Position numbers and translations under genes: made by a program. DNA of 30,478 nucleotides. Source: a virus. The notes beneath the pieces were generated by a model that saw nothing but the letters and a program-made list of their open reading frames with translations, did not search any database and was not told the DNA's origin. Shown in pieces: positions 12,374 to 19,475 of the stretch. How positions within the stretch are numbered: position 1 is the first letter of the stretch; each line of letters begins with the position of its first letter. Location: IMG/VR virus record IMGVR_UViG_3300019886_000018, positions 1-30,478 of that record; one strand, given 5' to 3'.

Positions 12374-12390
12374 GCCTTTTGCTAATTTTG
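12361..12390 (+). promoter_or_regulatory. Candidate promoter of the plus-strand operon
   Basis: A perfect TAnnTTTG match, TAATTTTG (12383-12390), lies 33 nt before the start at 12423, with TTA (12361-12363) at the -33 position after a 19-nt spacer. The expected start of transcription is close to 12397. The site interleaves with the opposite-facing candidate at 12343-12373. Confidence 0.45.
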
Positions 12391-12422
12391 TTATGAATAT
12401 TTTTATGCTTATGTTTACGGGC

Positions 12423-12605
12423 ATGGCAGGCAGAAAACCGATATACGATACCGAAAACCTTGAAATTGGGCAAAAATTAAGGCTTTCAGATGGGGTTAAG
12501 TTATTCCGGTATCAATACATTCGCACCTTCAATAAGAGGGCAAGAGATAAAAAATTCAAATTAACGACGGTGGGAAAAAAACTTTTTGTTGAACGAATTG
12601 CATAA
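12423..12605 (+). CDS. Small conserved phage protein (MAGRKPIY family)
   Basis: From ATG 12423 the product has 60 residues: MAGRKPIYDTENLEIGQKLR, then FRYQYIRTFNKRARDKKFKL and a C-terminal VERIA. The order K-P-I-Y-x-T-E-N-L-x-x-G, F-x-Y-Q-x-I-x-x-F-N-K, V-x-R is a family of small basic proteins I associate with Bacteroidota phages; function unknown, possibly nucleic acid binding. The frame extends upstream to 12393, but this ATG begins at the conserved motif and fits the promoter. Confidence 0.65.
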   Translation: MAGRKPIYDTENLEIGQKLRLSDGVKLFRYQYIRTFNKRARDKKFKLTTVGKKLFVERIA

Positions 12606-12814
12606 TGGCTAGCGAAATGATCATTCAAATTATCGGGGCTGGAAAAATAAAAGTTTCCGGTGAAAATAATCATTTGTGCGGTGGTAAGAACGGATTCGGG
12701 TTTCAAATTGACTGGCACAAACACGGAACGTATTTCGTTGGTGGTATTTTGTCTAATGAAGATGCCGTCCGGTTGGCTGAACATATACTGGATGTTACAA
12801 AACACCGGAAATAA
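12605..12814 (+). CDS. Small hypothetical protein
   Basis: The 69-residue product reads MASEMIIQIIGAGKIKVSGE at the start and ends EDAVRLAEHILDVTKHRK. It looks like a small alpha/beta domain with a glycine-rich loop (NHLCGGKNGFGF). The start overlaps the previous stop by 1 nt (TAATG), showing coupling to the gene before it. I do not recognise the family. Confidence 0.5.
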   Translation: MASEMIIQIIGAGKIKVSGENNHLCGGKNGFGFQIDWHKHGTYFVGGILSNEDAVRLAEHILDVTKHRK

Positions 12815-12819
12815 TAAAA

Positions 12820-13002
12820 ATGGACTCCCTCACCTCAACCGGCTCCCCTCTTTTAACCTTGAAGGTGGAGAAGCCTAAGCGAATCAAACCCCGTAAGGCT
12901 ATCCGCTCTTTTGCGGTTCGTTTGGGGAAGTGGCAGGTCATCCTGCAAATTTGGAAATATCGCCCAGTGAAGAACCAGGATTGGAGGAATGAACCGCATT
13001 AG
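12820..13002 (+). CDS. Small basic hypothetical protein
   Basis: The 60-residue protein is rich in Lys, Arg and Pro (VEKPKRIKPRKAIRSFAVRL) and lies 5 nt after its neighbour in the same operon. It has no recognised motif. Net charge suggests nucleic acid contact, which is an inference only. It is accepted because the spacing is tight and the next gene begins 125 nt later. Confidence 0.45.
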   Translation: MDSLTSTGSPLLTLKVEKPKRIKPRKAIRSFAVRLGKWQVILQIWKYRPVKNQDWRNEPH

Positions 13003-13022
13003 GAACTTTCAAACTAAGATTG

Positions 13023-13030
13023 TAGTTTTG
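13023..13030 (+). promoter_or_regulatory. Candidate -7 box upstream of terminase genes
   Basis: TAGTTTTG matches TAnnTTTG perfectly about 98 nt before the small terminase start. No TTG lies at the usual distance upstream, so this is weak by itself. It lies in the only long untranslated stretch (13003-13127) before the terminase genes. Confidence 0.25.
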
Positions 13031-13095
13031 AATATGAATCCGCAAACAATCGCGCTAAAAATGTCACGCCTACTGTAAGGGGGCAAGATTTAAAG

Positions 13096-13120
13096 GGAAC
13101 CCGGCTATTAACCAGGTTCC
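13096..13120 (+). other. Stem-loop directly before the small terminase gene
   Basis: GGAACC (13096-13101) pairs perfectly with GGTTCC (13115-13120); inside, GG pairs with CC around one C/A mismatch, leaving a 7-nt loop (CTATTAA). The hairpin ends 7 nt before the ATG at 13128. No T-run follows, so it is not a normal terminator; it could control translation or RNA processing. Confidence 0.45.
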
Positions 13121-13127
13121 TGCGTTT

Positions 13128-13592
13128 ATGGCCGGAGGAAGACCAAGCAAGTACAAACCTGAATTTGCCAAGCAAGCCTTTAAGTTGGCTTTACTCAGCG
13201 CAAAGGACACTGAATTAGCCGCTTTTTTTGAAATAGACGTTGCAACCGTTAACAGGTGGAAGCACGATTACCCCGAGTTTTGCGAGTCCCTAAAGGCCGG
13301 AAAAGTTGAAGCGGACACCAAGGTATCGAACAACCTCTATAAACGGGCCAATGGATTCCATTACAATGAGGTCACCCATGAACACATAACCATTAAGGGT
13401 GCTGGAGGAGTCCCAACACCGGCCATTCTAACTAAGACCGTCAGAAAACTTGTGGTCCCCGATACCACCGCTCAAATATTCTGGCTCAAAAACCGGCAAT
13501 CGGACAAATGGCGTGACCGTCAGGAATTGGGCGTAACTTTAGCCGAAGACCAGGTATTTGAAATTGCCGGTCAGAAAATTAAGTTTGGCTGA
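13128..13592 (+). CDS. Terminase small subunit
   Basis: The 154-residue protein starts MAGGRPSKYKPEFAKQAFKL, continues with an HTH-like stretch (TELAAFFEIDVATVNRWKHD) and PEFCESLKAGKVEADTKV, and ends VPDTTAQIFWLKNRQSDKWR followed by a short tail. This is the order of phage small terminase (DNA packaging) proteins with an N-terminal helix-turn-helix that recognises the packaging site. It overlaps the large subunit gene. The PDxxAQIFWLKNRxxxxWRD motif near the C terminus is characteristic of this group. Confidence 0.8.
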   Translation: MAGGRPSKYKPEFAKQAFKLALLSAKDTELAAFFEIDVATVNRWKHDYPEFCESLKAGKVEADTKVSNNLYKRANGFHYNEVTHEHITIKGAGGVPTPAILTKTVRKLVVPDTTAQIFWLKNRQSDKWRDRQELGVTLAEDQVFEIAGQKIKFG

Positions 13593-14880
13593 AAAGACCT
13601 TATTCAAACCCTATCCTAAACAGGAGGAATTCGTAGCCGCCGTTCTTTCCGGCAAGTATTCCCTATTGACCTATGGCGGCGCAATGGGCGGGGGGAAGTC
13701 TTACGTTTGCCTGGCAATAGCGATAATGCTTTGCAAGTTCTACCCAAAGTCAAAATGGTGCGTTGTCCGGGAGTCGCTTCCAACGCTAAAGAAAACCACC
13801 CTTGCGACTTTCTTCAAGATTGCCCCGACAAACTTCATCCGGTCCTACAATCAGCAGGATCAGCTAATCACCTTCAAAAACGGATCTCAACTTCTTTTCA
13901 TGGCCGAGGACTTCGCCCACGATAAAGAGTTTGACCGATTCAAAGGCCTCGAGGTAAACGGCTTTATCCTGGAACAGATCGAGGAACTCCAGGAGGCGCT
14001 TTTGGACGTTTGCTTTATCCGCTCTGGCCGCCACCGAATAGACCCCATGCCAAAGCCGGTGATAATCGCCAACCTGAATCCTACTTTACGCTGGCCCCGC
14101 AAACGAATCTACGACAAGGCGGTAAACAAAACCTTACCCGAGGATTGGTATTACCTCCCGGCCAAGATCAGCGACAACCCTGCGCTGTTTGAGGATTCCA
14201 ACTACATGAAGCAATTAAAGAACCTGGACGACCTTACCAGGGCCAGGTTAATTGACGGTGATTGGAATGCATTCGGGATTGATAAACCTTACCTTTATGC
14301 TTTCAATCAGGGTAAACACGTTATCCAGACTTATACGGTTAACCCTCATTTGCCCTTGCTTTGCAGCTTCGATTTTAATAAGGATCCCATGACTTGCCTG
14401 GTATCGCAGAAACCTAGCGTAAAAGAAACGGTGGTTTTTGACGAGATAATGATTCCGAATGGATCAAGCGAGGAAGTTTGTGAGTACATTATCGCCCGTT
14501 ATCCTCACTTCAAATTCAAAATAGAGGTTACTGGAGACGCTACTGGCCAAAATAGAACTTCAATGATCCGGGGTAATGTGAATCACTACAAGATTATTAA
14601 ACAGATGCTTGAACTCACCGACCGGCAGTTACTTGTCCCTAAAGTCAACACCTCCCACATCAATAGCCGGGTGCTCTGTAACTCAATCCTTCAAAACGCG
14701 GTTGTAAAAATCACCAAGAATTGTGAGGCAACTATTACAGATTGTATTTATGCCGCAGTCGATGATGAGGGCGAATTGGTTAAAACGGTAGCAGAAGGCC
14801 GACATTTTTTCGACGGGTTTAGATATCTTCTCGAAGCGTCTTACCCCAATTTCCTCACCAAACCCCACATTTACCAATAG
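13558..14880 (+). CDS. Terminase large subunit
   Basis: The 440-residue protein is the packaging ATPase and nuclease. It carries the Walker A GGAMGGGKSY (about 40-49), Walker B VNGFILEQIEEL (about 130-142) and IANLNPTLRW, then the RNase H-like nuclease acidic residues in SFDFNKDP (about 270), EVTGDATGQNRTS (about 323) and FFDGFRYLLEA (about 417). No ATG lies near the start: the frame opens with TTG at 13558, and TTG codons at 13564 and 13585 are alternatives; the last overlaps the small subunit by only 8 nt. The length is normal for a Terminase_3/6-type protein. Confidence 0.9.
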   Translation: MKLPVRKLSLAEKTLFKPYPKQEEFVAAVLSGKYSLLTYGGAMGGGKSYVCLAIAIMLCKFYPKSKWCVVRESLPTLKKTTLATFFKIAPTNFIRSYNQQDQLITFKNGSQLLFMAEDFAHDKEFDRFKGLEVNGFILEQIEELQEALLDVCFIRSGRHRIDPMPKPVIIANLNPTLRWPRKRIYDKAVNKTLPEDWYYLPAKISDNPALFEDSNYMKQLKNLDDLTRARLIDGDWNAFGIDKPYLYAFNQGKHVIQTYTVNPHLPLLCSFDFNKDPMTCLVSQKPSVKETVVFDEIMIPNGSSEEVCEYIIARYPHFKFKIEVTGDATGQNRTSMIRGNVNHYKIIKQMLELTDRQLLVPKVNTSHINSRVLCNSILQNAVVKITKNCEATITDCIYAAVDDEGELVKTVAEGRHFFDGFRYLLEASYPNFLTKPHIYQ

Positions 14881-14911
14881 GAAAATCGGATAACGTTCGT
14901 ATATTGCGCCC

Positions 14912-15076
14912 GTGGAAGAGATTGGAAAAACAAGAAGATTCGGCAGAACTCATGCATTTAAAATTGCCCAGCTCAGGGAGACCTGGATTAACAATATTGT
15001 CCGGATAAATGGAGTGTCCAGAGAGGAAGCTGAGAAAATGTATTTGAAAATTGACCCACATAGGGACGTTAAATGA
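14912..15076 (+). CDS. Small hypothetical protein (GTG start)
   Basis: A 54-codon frame starts with GTG at 14912 (MEEIGKTRRFGRTHAFKIAQ, residues 1-20 with GTG read as Met) and ends with TGA at 15074-15076, where it overlaps the ATG of the next gene. It is basic and helical (QLRETWINNIVRINGVSREE). No family was recognised. It is accepted because it fills the gap after the large terminase gene and makes the same ATGA junction seen elsewhere in the window. Confidence 0.5.
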   Translation: MEEIGKTRRFGRTHAFKIAQLRETWINNIVRINGVSREEAEKMYLKIDPHRDVK

Positions 15077-15234
15077 CTAAACTAATCTCCTACGGAACGC
15101 GTCTTGAAAAATCTTCTTTGAAGATCGCCAAGGTTCAGGCTAAATTTGAAAAGCGGTCGGTGAATAGTTTGATTCAGATTGCCATTGATCGGTACTTGGA
15201 CGAAACCAGGGCGCAACGAATTGAGAACAATTAA
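15073..15234 (+). CDS. Ribbon-helix-helix protein
   Basis: The 53-residue protein has a short strand (LISYGTRLEKSSLKIAKVQA) then two helices with the RHH spacing (KRSVNSLIQIAIDRYLDE), as in Arc/MetJ/CopG-type DNA-binding proteins. It could repress a phage promoter as a dimer, or be a small tail-less partner of an unseen toxin, but no toxin gene adjoins it. Start ATG overlaps the preceding TGA as ATGA, and the following gene begins with TTG inside its last codons. Confidence 0.65.
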   Translation: MTKLISYGTRLEKSSLKIAKVQAKFEKRSVNSLIQIAIDRYLDETRAQRIENN

Positions 15235-15736
15235 TATCATCGGATGCGGTCCTTCCGCTGAACTTTGGGACGGCAAAGGGGAAAGTTTAGGGGTAAACGA
15301 TTGTGAGAAGACAGGAAAGAAGGTAGACAAACTTTTAGTTGTGGACTTCCCGCTTAAATTCTCCAAGGAACGATTCGACGTAATTCAAAACAGCAGCGCA
15401 GACTTTTACACGCAACTGATGGCCTGGAATAAATACAAGTCTCACCGTTTTAACCTTATTCATTTCAACCGTTGGCGGGGAAGGCTGGAGACTGGAAAGG
15501 TTGCTTGCTCTTTAACGTCTCCGTTCGTTGCGATCTCACTCGCTTGGTCTTGGGGTTATCAGGAAATAATCCTCTGGGGGGTTGACATGAATAATAGACG
15601 AGAATATCACGACGAGGAAGTTTCAAACATTAAAAGTCTGTGCGCTTGCCTTTGGAAGGATGGGGTTAAAGTTTGGTTGGGAACCGAAGGGAGCGCACTT
15701 AGTTTTCTGAATTTAAAGGATTGGGTGATAAAATGA
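15221..15736 (+). CDS. DUF115/GT42-like Rossmann protein
   Basis: The product from TTG 15221 has 171 residues. It opens RTINIIGCGPSAELWDGKGE and ends a conserved block with TSPFVAISLAWSWGYQEIIL followed by WGVDM. The order G-C/N-G-P-S ... G-V-N-D ... T-S-x-x-x-A-x-x-L-A-x-x-x-G-Y-x-E-I-x-L-x-G-V-D is that of DUF115-like and GT42 sialyltransferase-like proteins, which bind a nucleotide-sugar or related nucleotide. It opens the glycan-modification block. A longer frame starts at 15179 (TTG); the chosen start overlaps the RHH gene by 14 nt. The substrate is unknown. Confidence 0.6.
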   Translation: MRTINIIGCGPSAELWDGKGESLGVNDCEKTGKKVDKLLVVDFPLKFSKERFDVIQNSSADFYTQLMAWNKYKSHRFNLIHFNRWRGRLETGKVACSLTSPFVAISLAWSWGYQEIILWGVDMNNRREYHDEEVSNIKSLCACLWKDGVKVWLGTEGSALSFLNLKDWVIK

Positions 15737-16374
15737 GCTTTTGCGCAGTGGTCCCTGATAGAGGTGACCGTAAAGAGTTAATGTCCTTCTGCCGTCACCA
15801 ACTTGAACGAATGACCGTGAAGCCTGACAAGGTTTATTTTGTTGACCATCCCCCGGAGAACGGGACGACAGATTTAACGGGCAGAATCAGGACCGGGATA
15901 AGCAGGGCGCAAGCTGATGGGATTGAAAGAGTTTTTATCATTGAGTCAGACGACGCGTATCCTAAAGATTACTTCGAGCAAATGTTAAAAGGCTGGCCAC
16001 AAGGAGTAAAGATCATCGGGGCAAAGGCTACGCTGAACTATAACCTTCGTTACAATGCGTACCAAAAAGATGAGCATCCCGACCGCTCAAGCCTTCATCA
16101 CACGGCCTTTGACCTTTCGGCGCTGGATAGATTCAGTTGGCCACAGAACGACTACATCTTCCTGGATAAAAAGATTTGGACCTACGTAAACCGGCAGCAC
16201 ATTCAAGCGGATCTAATCGCTCAACCGTTGGTCGTGAGCATGAAACACGGAATAGGGAAGACAGGGGGCCGTGGTCACCACATGAATTACCAAAGGAAAG
16301 ACCCCGACCGGAGTTACTTGAAGTCGATTGTCGATAGTGAAGCTTTTGTGTTTTATCAAAGTTTGAAGGTATGA
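15733..16374 (+). CDS. GT-A-type glycosyltransferase
   Basis: The 213-residue product begins MSFCAVVPDRGDRKELMSFC, with VVPDRGDR in place of the classic V-x-T-x-x-R-x N-terminal strand of GT-A enzymes, and has ERVFIIESDDAYPKDYFEQM at about 65-84 whose E-S-D-D (71-74) fits the DxD metal site. It would transfer a sugar from a nucleotide-sugar to a glycan or protein. ATGA overlaps join it to the genes before and after. It belongs to a run of similar genes whose acceptor is not known. Confidence 0.7.
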   Translation: MSFCAVVPDRGDRKELMSFCRHQLERMTVKPDKVYFVDHPPENGTTDLTGRIRTGISRAQADGIERVFIIESDDAYPKDYFEQMLKGWPQGVKIIGAKATLNYNLRYNAYQKDEHPDRSSLHHTAFDLSALDRFSWPQNDYIFLDKKIWTYVNRQHIQADLIAQPLVVSMKHGIGKTGGRGHHMNYQRKDPDRSYLKSIVDSEAFVFYQSLKV

Positions 16375-17093
16375 GTCTCATTTCTTTGCTCCATCCATCT
16401 AGAAGTCGTATTGACCGCTCTTTTCAAACGACTGAAAAATGGGTAGCTAAGTCTCGCGCCCATCTTGGAATTGAAGTTATCATTTCGTTGGATGAAGATG
16501 ACCCCCAACTAGAAACATATAAAGAGGTTTACACTGGCTACGAACAAGTGATTGTCAACCCCAACCGTTCCGCTGTCGATGCTATCAACGCCGCCGCTAA
16601 AGTTGCTACGGGTGACATAATGATCGTCCTTTCAGATGACACCGATTGCCCTGATAATTGGGCCGAGCTTATTGAGAATGAAGTCAGGGGAAAGAAGGAC
16701 TTTGTTTTGAGGGTGGAGGATGGAATACAAAGTTGGCTCGTGACAATGCCATGTTTCGACCGGGCCTATTACAATCGGTTTGAATATGTCTATTGCCCTG
16801 ATTACCGGCACATGTTTTCAGATACGGATTTTACGCACGTTGCTTTCGGCCTTGACCGAGTTATCAAATCAAATCTTCTTTTCCCGCATCTTCATTATTC
16901 GGTGAAGAAGCTAGGCATAAAGCCAGACGAAATTAACCACCGCGCGGACCAGACGACAACGGAGGGAAGAAACCTTTACTTGGAAAGATTTAAGAGAGGA
17001 TTTGACATGCCAGGATTCGACGTTTGGAGCTTCGAGGATTTGGATCACGAAAAATGGCTCAAGGCTCACGGATTTAAACGGCCATACAGATGA
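16371..17093 (+). CDS. Family-2-type glycosyltransferase
   Basis: The 240-residue protein has SLLHPSRSRIDRSFQTTEKW (residues 4-23), GIEVIISLDEDDP, NPNRSAVDAINAAAKVATGD (63-82) and MIVLSDDTDCPDNW (84-97). The D-x-x-D-P, N-A-A-A-K/x-x-A-T-G-D and S-D-D-T-x-x-P motifs are those of GT2-like GT-A enzymes, with DDT (89-91) as the metal site. The sugar and acceptor are unknown. It overlaps its neighbours by ATGA on both sides. Confidence 0.75.
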   Translation: MSLISLLHPSRSRIDRSFQTTEKWVAKSRAHLGIEVIISLDEDDPQLETYKEVYTGYEQVIVNPNRSAVDAINAAAKVATGDIMIVLSDDTDCPDNWAELIENEVRGKKDFVLRVEDGIQSWLVTMPCFDRAYYNRFEYVYCPDYRHMFSDTDFTHVAFGLDRVIKSNLLFPHLHYSVKKLGIKPDEINHRADQTTTEGRNLYLERFKRGFDMPGFDVWSFEDLDHEKWLKAHGFKRPYR

Positions 17094-17674
17094 AGTTAAG
17101 TTTACTGATCTGCACCCTCCCCCAAAGGCGCGACTTCTTTCAGTCTCTCATGCGAGAACTGCGCAGGCAACTACAAACCTTGAACGCATGGAGCGAAGTA
17201 GAGATTCTTTCCGATGATGGTCAGGCAATTTCAATAGGAGAAAAGCGGAATTATCTTTTAAGTATCGCCGATGGTGACTACCTTGCATTCATTGACGACG
17301 ATGACCGCGTTTGCCCGAATTACATCAAACTTTTACTTGAAGGAATTGCAACCAATCCAGACGCTTGCTCCCTTCACGGCATAATAACAGATGACGGAAA
17401 AAACCCAAGACACTTTTATCATTCCTTAAAATTCACTTCATGGTATGAGGAAAATTCGGTATATTACAGATACCCTAACCACCTGTCAACCATTAAGTCA
17501 TCTATCGCTAAACGATTCAAATTTCCTAAAATAAATACCGGTGAGGACCACGATTGGAGTACTCAAATTTTTAAATCAGGATTGATAAAAAGTGAATATT
17601 GGATTGACGAAATAATTTATTACTATGACCATAGAAGCGTTAAATCAGAGATGGGCCAAAATCCCAGGCATTAA
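17090..17674 (+). CDS. Family-2-type glycosyltransferase
   Basis: The 194-residue protein is a clear GT2 domain: MKLSLLICTLPQRRDFFQSL at the start, SIGEKRNYLLSIADGDYLAF (48-67), FIDDDDRVCPNYIKLLLEG (67-85) and NTGEDHDWSTQI (149-160), the last being the E-D catalytic-loop type motif. The overlap with the preceding gene is 4 nt. The 3' end is overlapped for 50 nt by a NUMOD4-like mini-gene in another frame. Confidence 0.8.
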   Translation: MKLSLLICTLPQRRDFFQSLMRELRRQLQTLNAWSEVEILSDDGQAISIGEKRNYLLSIADGDYLAFIDDDDRVCPNYIKLLLEGIATNPDACSLHGIITDDGKNPRHFYHSLKFTSWYEENSVYYRYPNHLSTIKSSIAKRFKFPKINTGEDHDWSTQIFKSGLIKSEYWIDEIIYYYDHRSVKSEMGQNPRH

Positions 17675-17747
17675 CTATGAGGCGTGTGAGTCGGGTATTA
17701 TACGTCACTCTAAAAGTGGTAAAATTAAAAACGTATATGATCGTTAG
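17625..17747 (+). CDS. NUMOD4-like mini-protein
   Basis: A 40-codon frame begins at ATG 17625 inside the end of the glycosyltransferase gene and stops with TAG at 17745-17747. It reads RWAKIPGINYEACESGIIRH and then SKSGKIKNVYDR. W-x-x-I-P-G-x-x-Y-E-x-S/C-x-x-G-x-I-R is the NUMOD4 signature that normally begins HNH homing endonucleases. Here only this module is present, with no HNH domain following; the next gene starts 3 nt after the stop, in the same frame. It is either a stand-alone motif protein or the remnant of a homing endonuclease. It is the only gene in the 17675-17750 gap. Confidence 0.5.
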   Translation: MTIEALNQRWAKIPGINYEACESGIIRHSKSGKIKNVYDR

Positions 17748-17750
17748 GTT

Positions 17751-18614
17751 ATGAAAGGCTGTCTGTCTTATTCGCTTTTTGGCTACGATGCCAATCAAAA
17801 GTCAGGATTCGACTTTCCTTCTTTTGTTCGCGGGTTAATGGTGAACGTCCGGTTCAATCGCTTGCTTTATCCTGGGTGGGTGAACGTCATTCACATGGAC
17901 AAGGAAAGTTATTCCTCCAAATACCAACCCCTTTTTGATTGGCTGATTGACCGTGGATTTATTGACGTTGTTATTTGCCCCTCAAATGAAGCGTTGTGTA
18001 AGGCAATGCTCTGGCGGATGAAACCTATTTTTGAAACCACCAAAACAGGGGATTTGAAATACACGCACACTCTTTGCCGGGATCTTGATTCGATTTGCAC
18101 CTATCGGGAAGTTCAGGCGGTTACCATTTGGCTACAAGAACAAAAGGTAATCCACTGTATCACCGATTCTGTTTCCCACAATATCCCAATGATGGGCGGC
18201 ATGATCGGCATTTGGGCAAATACATTCGCTGACAGGGTGAAGGCCAGAACGTGGGACGAACTGATGAACAAATCAGACGGTATAAATTATACAGTCAAGG
18301 GAGCCGATCAGACCTTCCTTAATAAATACGTTTACCCGCCTTGCGCCGATTCAGCTACCGAGCATTTTGTTTTAGGGATGGTCCACAACCTACCAGAGGA
18401 AAACGGAAGGCATTACTCCATTGAGGATATTCAATTGCCGATAAACGTGAGGTATAAAGCCAGTAACGACTGCGCGGGACATTGCGGGGCGGCCGGTTAC
18501 TACGACATGCCGACAATGAACTTTCTAAAAAACATCGACCCTCATTCAAAAGAATATTGGGAAATCGAGGATCAATTTAAAGGGCTTTTCCCATGGGCGT
18601 ATGACAGATACTAA
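17751..18614 (+). CDS. GT-A-type glycosyltransferase-like protein
   Basis: The 287-residue product has KSGFDFPSFVRGLMVNVRFN (17-36), YTHTLCRDLDSICTYREVQA (104-123) with a D-L-D metal motif at 111-113, and SVSHNIPMMGGMIGIW (140-155). R-x-x-D-L-D-S-x-x-x-x-R-E ... H-x-x-D-x-x-x-H-x-x-x-x-x-G-G-M-x-G is the pattern of a sugar-transferase-like group common in Bacteroidota. It lies in the same block as GT2 genes and overlaps the next gene by 14 nt. Substrate unknown. Confidence 0.65.
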   Translation: MKGCLSYSLFGYDANQKSGFDFPSFVRGLMVNVRFNRLLYPGWVNVIHMDKESYSSKYQPLFDWLIDRGFIDVVICPSNEALCKAMLWRMKPIFETTKTGDLKYTHTLCRDLDSICTYREVQAVTIWLQEQKVIHCITDSVSHNIPMMGGMIGIWANTFADRVKARTWDELMNKSDGINYTVKGADQTFLNKYVYPPCADSATEHFVLGMVHNLPEENGRHYSIEDIQLPINVRYKASNDCAGHCGAAGYYDMPTMNFLKNIDPHSKEYWEIEDQFKGLFPWAYDRY

Positions 18615-19275
18615 ACTAGCCTTTTGCACCTGTGCCGTTTGGAGTAAGAACTACGGCAACGCCTATTTGGATCAGCAGCAGACCCTCATCGACTCCATCC
18701 GGCGAATTTACTGGAACCAAGAACAAGCTGAAATATTTGCTTGGCGGGATGAATATCCTCCTGGTTCCCGTGATTGGCTTACTTCCTCATATGGTTTCAA
18801 GCCTTGGGCCGTCCAGTATGCTTTAAATCAGGGTTACAAAAAGGTAGTCTACATGGATACGGCTATGATTCTAAAGGAAAAATTACCGATCAGTCAATAT
18901 GACCATCTTTCCGAAACTTACGGGGTGTTGGCCGCGAAGGATGACAGCAGTTTGACTAAGGTCACATGGGGTCTGGCTTGTGAATACTTTGGAGTATCAC
19001 GTGAATGGCTCGGCGGGAAGAACTTGGTCGGCGGGTCGTTCTATTATTTCAACTTTGAGAATGATAAATGCCGGACTATCTTTCAAGCGTGGAAGGAAGC
19101 AGAAATGGCTGGTATGTTTGGATCGCAGGAGGGCGAGAGCGCTGGTATTCAAAACGGACATAGATGTGATGAGACGATAATGGCGATCCTTCTTTATTTC
19201 TATGGCATTGGTCCATGTAGCTATGACCAAGTAGGTTATCAGGGCGAAACAATGGTTAAGAAACATTTCCGATGA
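18601..19275 (+). CDS. GT8-like glycosyltransferase
   Basis: The 224-residue product contains RDWLTSSYGFKPWAVQYALN (57-76), YKKVVYMDTAMILKEKLPIS (79-98) and GGKNLVGGSFYYFNFEN. The Y-G-F-K-P-W-A-x-x-x-A-L, V-x-Y-M-D-T, G-x-x-x-x-x-F-N pattern resembles enzymes of family GT8/glycogenin-like GT-A fold, where M-D-T stands for the D-x-D site. The second half, GESAGIQNGHRCDETIMAIL, fits the C-terminal D-x-x-x-x-x-x of that fold. No acceptor can be named. Confidence 0.6.
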   Translation: MTDTKLAFCTCAVWSKNYGNAYLDQQQTLIDSIRRIYWNQEQAEIFAWRDEYPPGSRDWLTSSYGFKPWAVQYALNQGYKKVVYMDTAMILKEKLPISQYDHLSETYGVLAAKDDSSLTKVTWGLACEYFGVSREWLGGKNLVGGSFYYFNFENDKCRTIFQAWKEAEMAGMFGSQEGESAGIQNGHRCDETIMAILLYFYGIGPCSYDQVGYQGETMVKKHFR

Positions 19276-19475
19276 AAAAGATATTGACTCCATTAATTAT
19301 TTTATTATGTCTTAATGCCTGTTCTCCGAAAGTATATACTAATTCCTTAATTGATCAGCGAAAAAAACATACGCAGAAAATAACCTCAAAAGATATTACT
19401 AATGGTAGGATCTTTATATTTACCTGTATTGGTCTTGGTTTTTGGATTGGTGCAAACGTTGCTAAAAATGATTGA
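19272..19475 (+). CDS. Small lipoprotein with membrane segment
   Basis: The 67-residue protein has a lipoprotein signal with lipobox LNAC (IILLCLNACSPK, about 9-20) and a second hydrophobic segment at about 47-63 (IFIFTCIGLGFWIGANV). It could be anchored in the outer membrane by lipid and in another membrane by the C-terminal helix. The start overlaps the preceding stop by 4 nt and the stop overlaps the methyltransferase start by 8 nt. It is the only secreted protein in the glycan block. Confidence 0.6.
   Translation: MKKILTPLIILLCLNACSPKVYTNSLIDQRKKHTQKITSKDITNGRIFIFTCIGLGFWIGANVAKND

Noticed and set aside
12291-12473. Minus-strand open frame of 60 residues in the divergent control region
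   Set aside because: It overlaps the candidate promoters and the plus-strand gene at 12423, has low-complexity His/Lys sequence and no family signal.
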